Origin: Roseiarcus sp963820095
GTDB taxonomy: Bacteria; Pseudomonadota; Alphaproteobacteria; Rhizobiales; Beijerinckiaceae
NCBI GenBank assembly: GCA_963820095.1
Contig: CAWFZA010000023.1
Location: forward strand, 124,001 to 188,000
Direction of reading: 5' to 3'
Length of the DNA stretch: 64,000 nt
Shown here in pieces: positions 61,110 through 64,000 of the stretch; position 1 is the stretch's first letter, and each line of letters starts with the position of its first letter. The notes below the pieces were generated by a model. The model had not been told where the DNA came from, searched no databases, and worked only from the letters and a program-made list of their open reading frames with translations. The translations under genes were made by a program, and so were the position numbers.

Positions 61110-61871
61110 ATGAGCGAAGATCTCATCCGCATGGAGCACATCGACAAGTTCTACGGTCGCGTGCAGGCGCTCGACGATGTCAACTTCAATGTCGTTCGCC
61201 AGGAGATCGTCGGCCTGCTAGGCGACAATGGCGCAGGCAAGTCGACGCTGATCAAGGTGCTTTCCGGCGCCGTGCGCGCAACGAGCGGCGACATCCTTGT
61301 GCGCGGCAAGCGCGTCGACATCCGCAGCACGACCGACGCGATCGCGCTCGGCATCGAGACGATCTATCAGGATTCGGCGCTCGTCACGCAGCTCTCGATC
61401 GCGCGCAATCTGTTCCTCGGGCGCGAGCCGCTCAGGGGCCCGCGCTTCCTGAACCGCTTGGACGCAACGCAGATGGAGGAGGTCGCCGGCGAACTCCTGC
61501 GAAAGGTCGGAATCGGCAAGTCGATCCCAGCCTCGACGCCAATCTCGTCGCTGTCGGGAGGCGAGCGGCAGGCGGTGGCGATCGCCCGCGCGATGTACTT
61601 CGATAGCGACCTCATCATCCTCGACGAGCCGACCAACAACCTTGGCGTCGCGGAGACGCAGGGCGTGCTGCGCTTCGTGCGCAACGCGCGCGATTCCGGC
61701 CACTCCTGCATCCTGATCGCGCACAACATCCACCATGTGTTCCAGGTGGTCGACCGCATCGCGGTGATGAGACACGGCAAGATCGTGGCCGACGACATCG
61801 ACCCGAAGCGCACGACGGTCGCGGAGGTCGAGGCGGTCATCACGGGCGAGCTCGAAGGCTCCGCGCACTGA
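61110..61871 (+). CDS. Sugar-type ABC transporter ATP-binding protein (single domain)
   Basis: A 253-residue ATPase: Walker A LLGDNGAGKSTLIKVLSG, Q-loop ETIYQDSALVTQLSIARNLF, signature LSGGERQAVAIARAM, Walker B LIILDEPTNNLGVAET and switch His in CILIAHNIHH. RbsA-type ATPases normally contain two fused domains of about 500 residues; this one has one domain (FrcA-like), so a dimer is needed. The third gene of the operon. Confidence 0.92.
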   Translation: MSEDLIRMEHIDKFYGRVQALDDVNFNVVRQEIVGLLGDNGAGKSTLIKVLSGAVRATSGDILVRGKRVDIRSTTDAIALGIETIYQDSALVTQLSIARNLFLGREPLRGPRFLNRLDATQMEEVAGELLRKVGIGKSIPASTPISSLSGGERQAVAIARAMYFDSDLIILDEPTNNLGVAETQGVLRFVRNARDSGHSCILIAHNIHHVFQVVDRIAVMRHGKIVADDIDPKRTTVAEVEAVITGELEGSAH

Positions 61872-62013
61872 TCGACCCGGGCTCACTCGGCGAACCCACC
61901 GAGCCCCCTCGTCGTTTCCTCAAGCCGGCATGCCGAAAATTTGTCCGCATTTTGTCCGATTACATTTGATGGGGGAGGCGACTGGCGTCGCAAGCGACGC
62001 ATAGGAATGACGA

Positions 62014-62385
62014 ATGCCAGAAGCTAAGCGCAGTTTCCATCATCTCCTGGGGCCGGGATTTCCCACCCGCAATCTTGGCAAGGGCAATACGATCTTTGAG
62101 GAGGGCGATCGCGGCGACGAGTTCTTCATTGTCGTACGCGGCCGGGTCGAGATCAGAAGCGGCGATCGGCATTTTGAGACTCTCGAGGCCGACGGCATTT
62201 TCGGGGAAATGGCGCTGATCGACGACAGCCCCCGCAGCGCGACGGCGGTCGCTTTGACCGACGTGACGCTAGCGCCGATCAAGGAGAATCAGTTCCTGTT
62301 CCTGGTGCAAAACACCCCGTTCTTCGCGCTGAGCGTCATGCGCGTCCTTGCGCGCCGATTGCGCCGCCAGAACAAAGCGCCGTGA
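62014..62385 (+). CDS. Stand-alone cyclic-nucleotide-binding domain protein
   Basis: A 123-residue Crp-like cNMP-binding fold without HTH: TRNLGKGNTIFEEGDRGDEF, FIVVRGRVEIRSGDRHFETL, then the phosphate-binding cassette FGEMALIDDSPRSATAVALT. Glu and Arg of the cassette (GEMAL...PRSA) are intact, so binding of cAMP or cGMP is plausible. It lacks an output domain. The gene is 140 bp after the ABC operon and convergent with the cold-shock gene. Confidence 0.87.
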   Translation: MPEAKRSFHHLLGPGFPTRNLGKGNTIFEEGDRGDEFFIVVRGRVEIRSGDRHFETLEADGIFGEMALIDDSPRSATAVALTDVTLAPIKENQFLFLVQNTPFFALSVMRVLARRLRRQNKAP

Positions 62386-62425
62386 TCGGCGCGGTCGTTC
62401 GTCTCACGCCGCGAGCGGCTCCGCG

Positions 62426-63031
62426 CTAGACGACGATCGCAATCGCTTCCCGGCCCTTCGGCGTCTCGACGACGCGCATCGACACCGCCTGGCCTTCGAA
62501 GAGGCTTCCGACGCCGGAAGCGCCGAGCGTGGTGCTGTGGACGAACACGTCTCGGCCAAAATCATCGCCGGCGATGAATCCAAAGCCACGGGCGTCATCG
62601 AACCACTTGACCTTGCCGGTCAAATCGAAGGCGGCGGACGGGTCAAGAGCCGAACGCCGCGGCGACCGTTCGACGGCGCTTCTGGTGTCGACCTCGACAA
62701 CGCGCACGACCTCCGCGCCTCGGGCGCCGGTGCGGGCGATGACGCGAACCTTCGCGCCCGAAGGCAAAGTCTGGCGTCCGATCTCGCGCAGGGTCTTAAG
62801 ATGCAGGAAGGCGTCGCCGCGGCCGTCCGAGAGCTCAACGAAACCATATCCCTTTGTCGCGTTGAACCATTTCACCGCCGCCTCGACGGTCATCCCCTCG
62901 GTCAGCGGATCAGGGTTCGGCGCAATCTCGTTGAATTTGGGGGGCGCGACAGATTCCCCAATCTGCTCCGCGTGCCCGAACGACCGCCTGCCAATTTCCA
63001 ACTCTTGAACCTGACCCATCATAACGACCAC
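62426..63031 (-). CDS. Double cold-shock-domain protein
   Basis: A 201-residue protein with two CspA-like OB folds: VKWFNATKGYGFVELSDGRG, DAFLHLKTL (about 50-110) and GKVKWFDDARGFGFIAGDDF, GRDVFVHSTTL (about 138-200). Both have RNP1- and RNP2-like aromatic motifs (KGYGFV/DAFLH; RGFGFI/DVFVH) that bind single-stranded RNA or DNA. Two-domain cold-shock proteins are usual in Alphaproteobacteria. Confidence 0.92.
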   Translation of the reverse strand: MVVMMGQVQELEIGRRSFGHAEQIGESVAPPKFNEIAPNPDPLTEGMTVEAAVKWFNATKGYGFVELSDGRGDAFLHLKTLREIGRQTLPSGAKVRVIARTGARGAEVVRVVEVDTRSAVERSPRRSALDPSAAFDLTGKVKWFDDARGFGFIAGDDFGRDVFVHSTTLGASGVGSLFEGQAVSMRVVETPKGREAIAIVV

Positions 63032-63359
63032 CCTTCGTGACCAGACTTATCGACATCGACAATTGCAGAGTTGAACCGCAACGATCGCCGCCGCTTCACG
63101 CCCAAGAGGCCGCGTTTCGCTTCCTCAAGCCAACCGCCGCCCAAACAGCGGTCCATCTGCAAGGTTACGGCGGTGCTCCCGTGGCGACAGTGATCCAGGT
63201 CACAGTCCGAGCTATTTTTTGCTGGAGGAAGGCTTTCCCGAGTCGAACCACAACGCCTACGCGCGTGAAAGCGGCGTTGGGCGCCAAGCGCGCGTCAACC
63301 TTCCGGAGGAATGCGCATTTGATTTCTCAGCCGGCGCCGCGTGGACCGCTCGACGCCCC

Positions 63360-64000
63360 TTACGCGACCCGCGCCAACGCGACCGCACGCGAGGCGCGCT
63401 GGACTTTCGGCAGGGTGACCCGCGCCGCCGCGCCCGTATCGGGCCTCGAACTCGAGGCGCAGGGTCCCGCCATGCAATTCGACCAGTGAGTTGGCGATGG
63501 CGAGACCGAGGCCCGATCCCTTCATCCCGTTGACCATGACTGCGGCGGCCTGTTCGAACGGCCGACCCAGCCGCACAAGGTTCTCCACCGCGATTCCGGG
63601 GCCATTGTCCTCGACGGTGAAATGGATGAGCTCGGCGCCCGCAACCGCGCCGATCGAGACTTCCCCTCCCTCGGGCGCGAATTTCACCGCATTGCGCATG
63701 AGCGTTATCAAAATGCGCTCGAGCGCCAGGGGGTCCGCCTCCACAGTCACCTCGGCGCCGACGTCGACCCTGACCGCAACCCGTTTTTCGCGCGCGGTCG
63801 GGGCGACATCGAGCACCGCTCGGCTGACGGCCTGCTCGGCGCGGAAGCGCGCGTAAGTCAGGCTCTCGCGGCCCGCCTCGAGCCGCGCCATGTCAAGGAC
63901 GTCGCTGACCACACCCAACAGATATTCGCCGCTTGCGAGAATGTGGGCGCAATACTCGCCGTATTTTTTCGAGCCCAAAGGGCCGAACGTCTGGCCTCCC
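63360..64000 (-). CDS. Sensor histidine kinase, C-terminal part (partial, frameshifted)
   Basis: Only the catalytic end is in the window. From the edge it reads GGQTFGPLGSKKYGEYCAHI, LASGEYLLGVVSDVLDMARL, the second half of a HisKA dimerisation domain in PleC/DivL-like kinases; the phosphorylated His must lie just outside. The HATPase part follows: N-box LITLMRNAVKFAPEGG, G1 VEDNGPGI, F-box-like GRPFEQA and G2 GSGLGLAIANSLVELHGG. The end VTLPKVQRASRAVALARVA is in the next frame. One extra base in the G/C-rich run about 63421-63433 explains this. Confidence 0.88.

Overview
The window looks like chromosomal DNA from a high-GC alphaproteobacterium, most likely Hyphomicrobiales (Rhizobiales). Supporting signs are the high G+C, a GTTC-N7-GTTC (alphaproteobacterial LexA) box beside uvrA, a 'GCGAGCGAAGCGAAGCAATCC'-type palindromic repeat, a GCG-type small secreted protein, and two proteins with PEP-CTERM-like sorting tails. 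I see no rRNA, tRNA, CRISPR array or prophage. The genus is not assigned.

Layout. 0-7 kb: a PLP sulfur-amino-acid enzyme (cut by the left edge), a TetR regulator, a PNPOx-like protein, a transposase remnant, a cobalt-type nitrile hydratase operon (alpha-beta-accessory), topoisomerase IB and an aldo/keto reductase. 7-9.3 kb: an A/T-richer two-gene island, XRE-HTH/ASCH followed by a PIN-GNAT-PUA-like fusion. This is the best candidate for an undescribed toxin-antitoxin or defence-like system, although the HTH gene carries an in-frame TAA. 9.3-16.2 kb: an amino-acid-type ABC importer divergent from four catabolic genes (FAH-type hydratase, RraA-like aldolase, amidohydrolase, FMN hydroxyacid oxidase). 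17-24.5 kb: glmS, a PEP-CTERM-like gene, an A/T-rich DUF4238 gene, then uvrA and ssb divergent across an SOS box. 24.5-34 kb: LysR/berberine-bridge-type oxidase, DUF1697, a retropepsin-like protease, DUF2252, glutathione peroxidase, SDR, AraC and a PEP-CTERM protein. 34.7-38.2 kb: HlyD-like protein plus a BcsA-like glycosyltransferase with a PilZ domain. 38.5-45.2 kb: gyrA, a truncated extra copy of a benzoylformate-decarboxylase-like gene, a GAF-class III cyclase, and the full decarboxylase gene. 45.2-64 kb: Rieske oxygenase, OsmC/DUF2218, coaD, rarA, a serine hydrolase, a VOC protein, a CDF transporter, an EmrAB-type efflux pair, a GT8-like transferase, an outer-membrane barrel, a sugar-type ABC importer, a cyclic-nucleotide-binding protein, a double cold-shock protein and the C-terminus of a histidine kinase.

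Quality caveat. About fifteen genes, including glmS, uvrA, ssb and coaD, are broken by single-base frameshifts. Every one I could resolve is explained by one EXTRA base. This points to insertion errors in the assembly rather than true pseudogenes. I therefore give whole-gene coordinates spanning the shifts and name the approximate shift positions.
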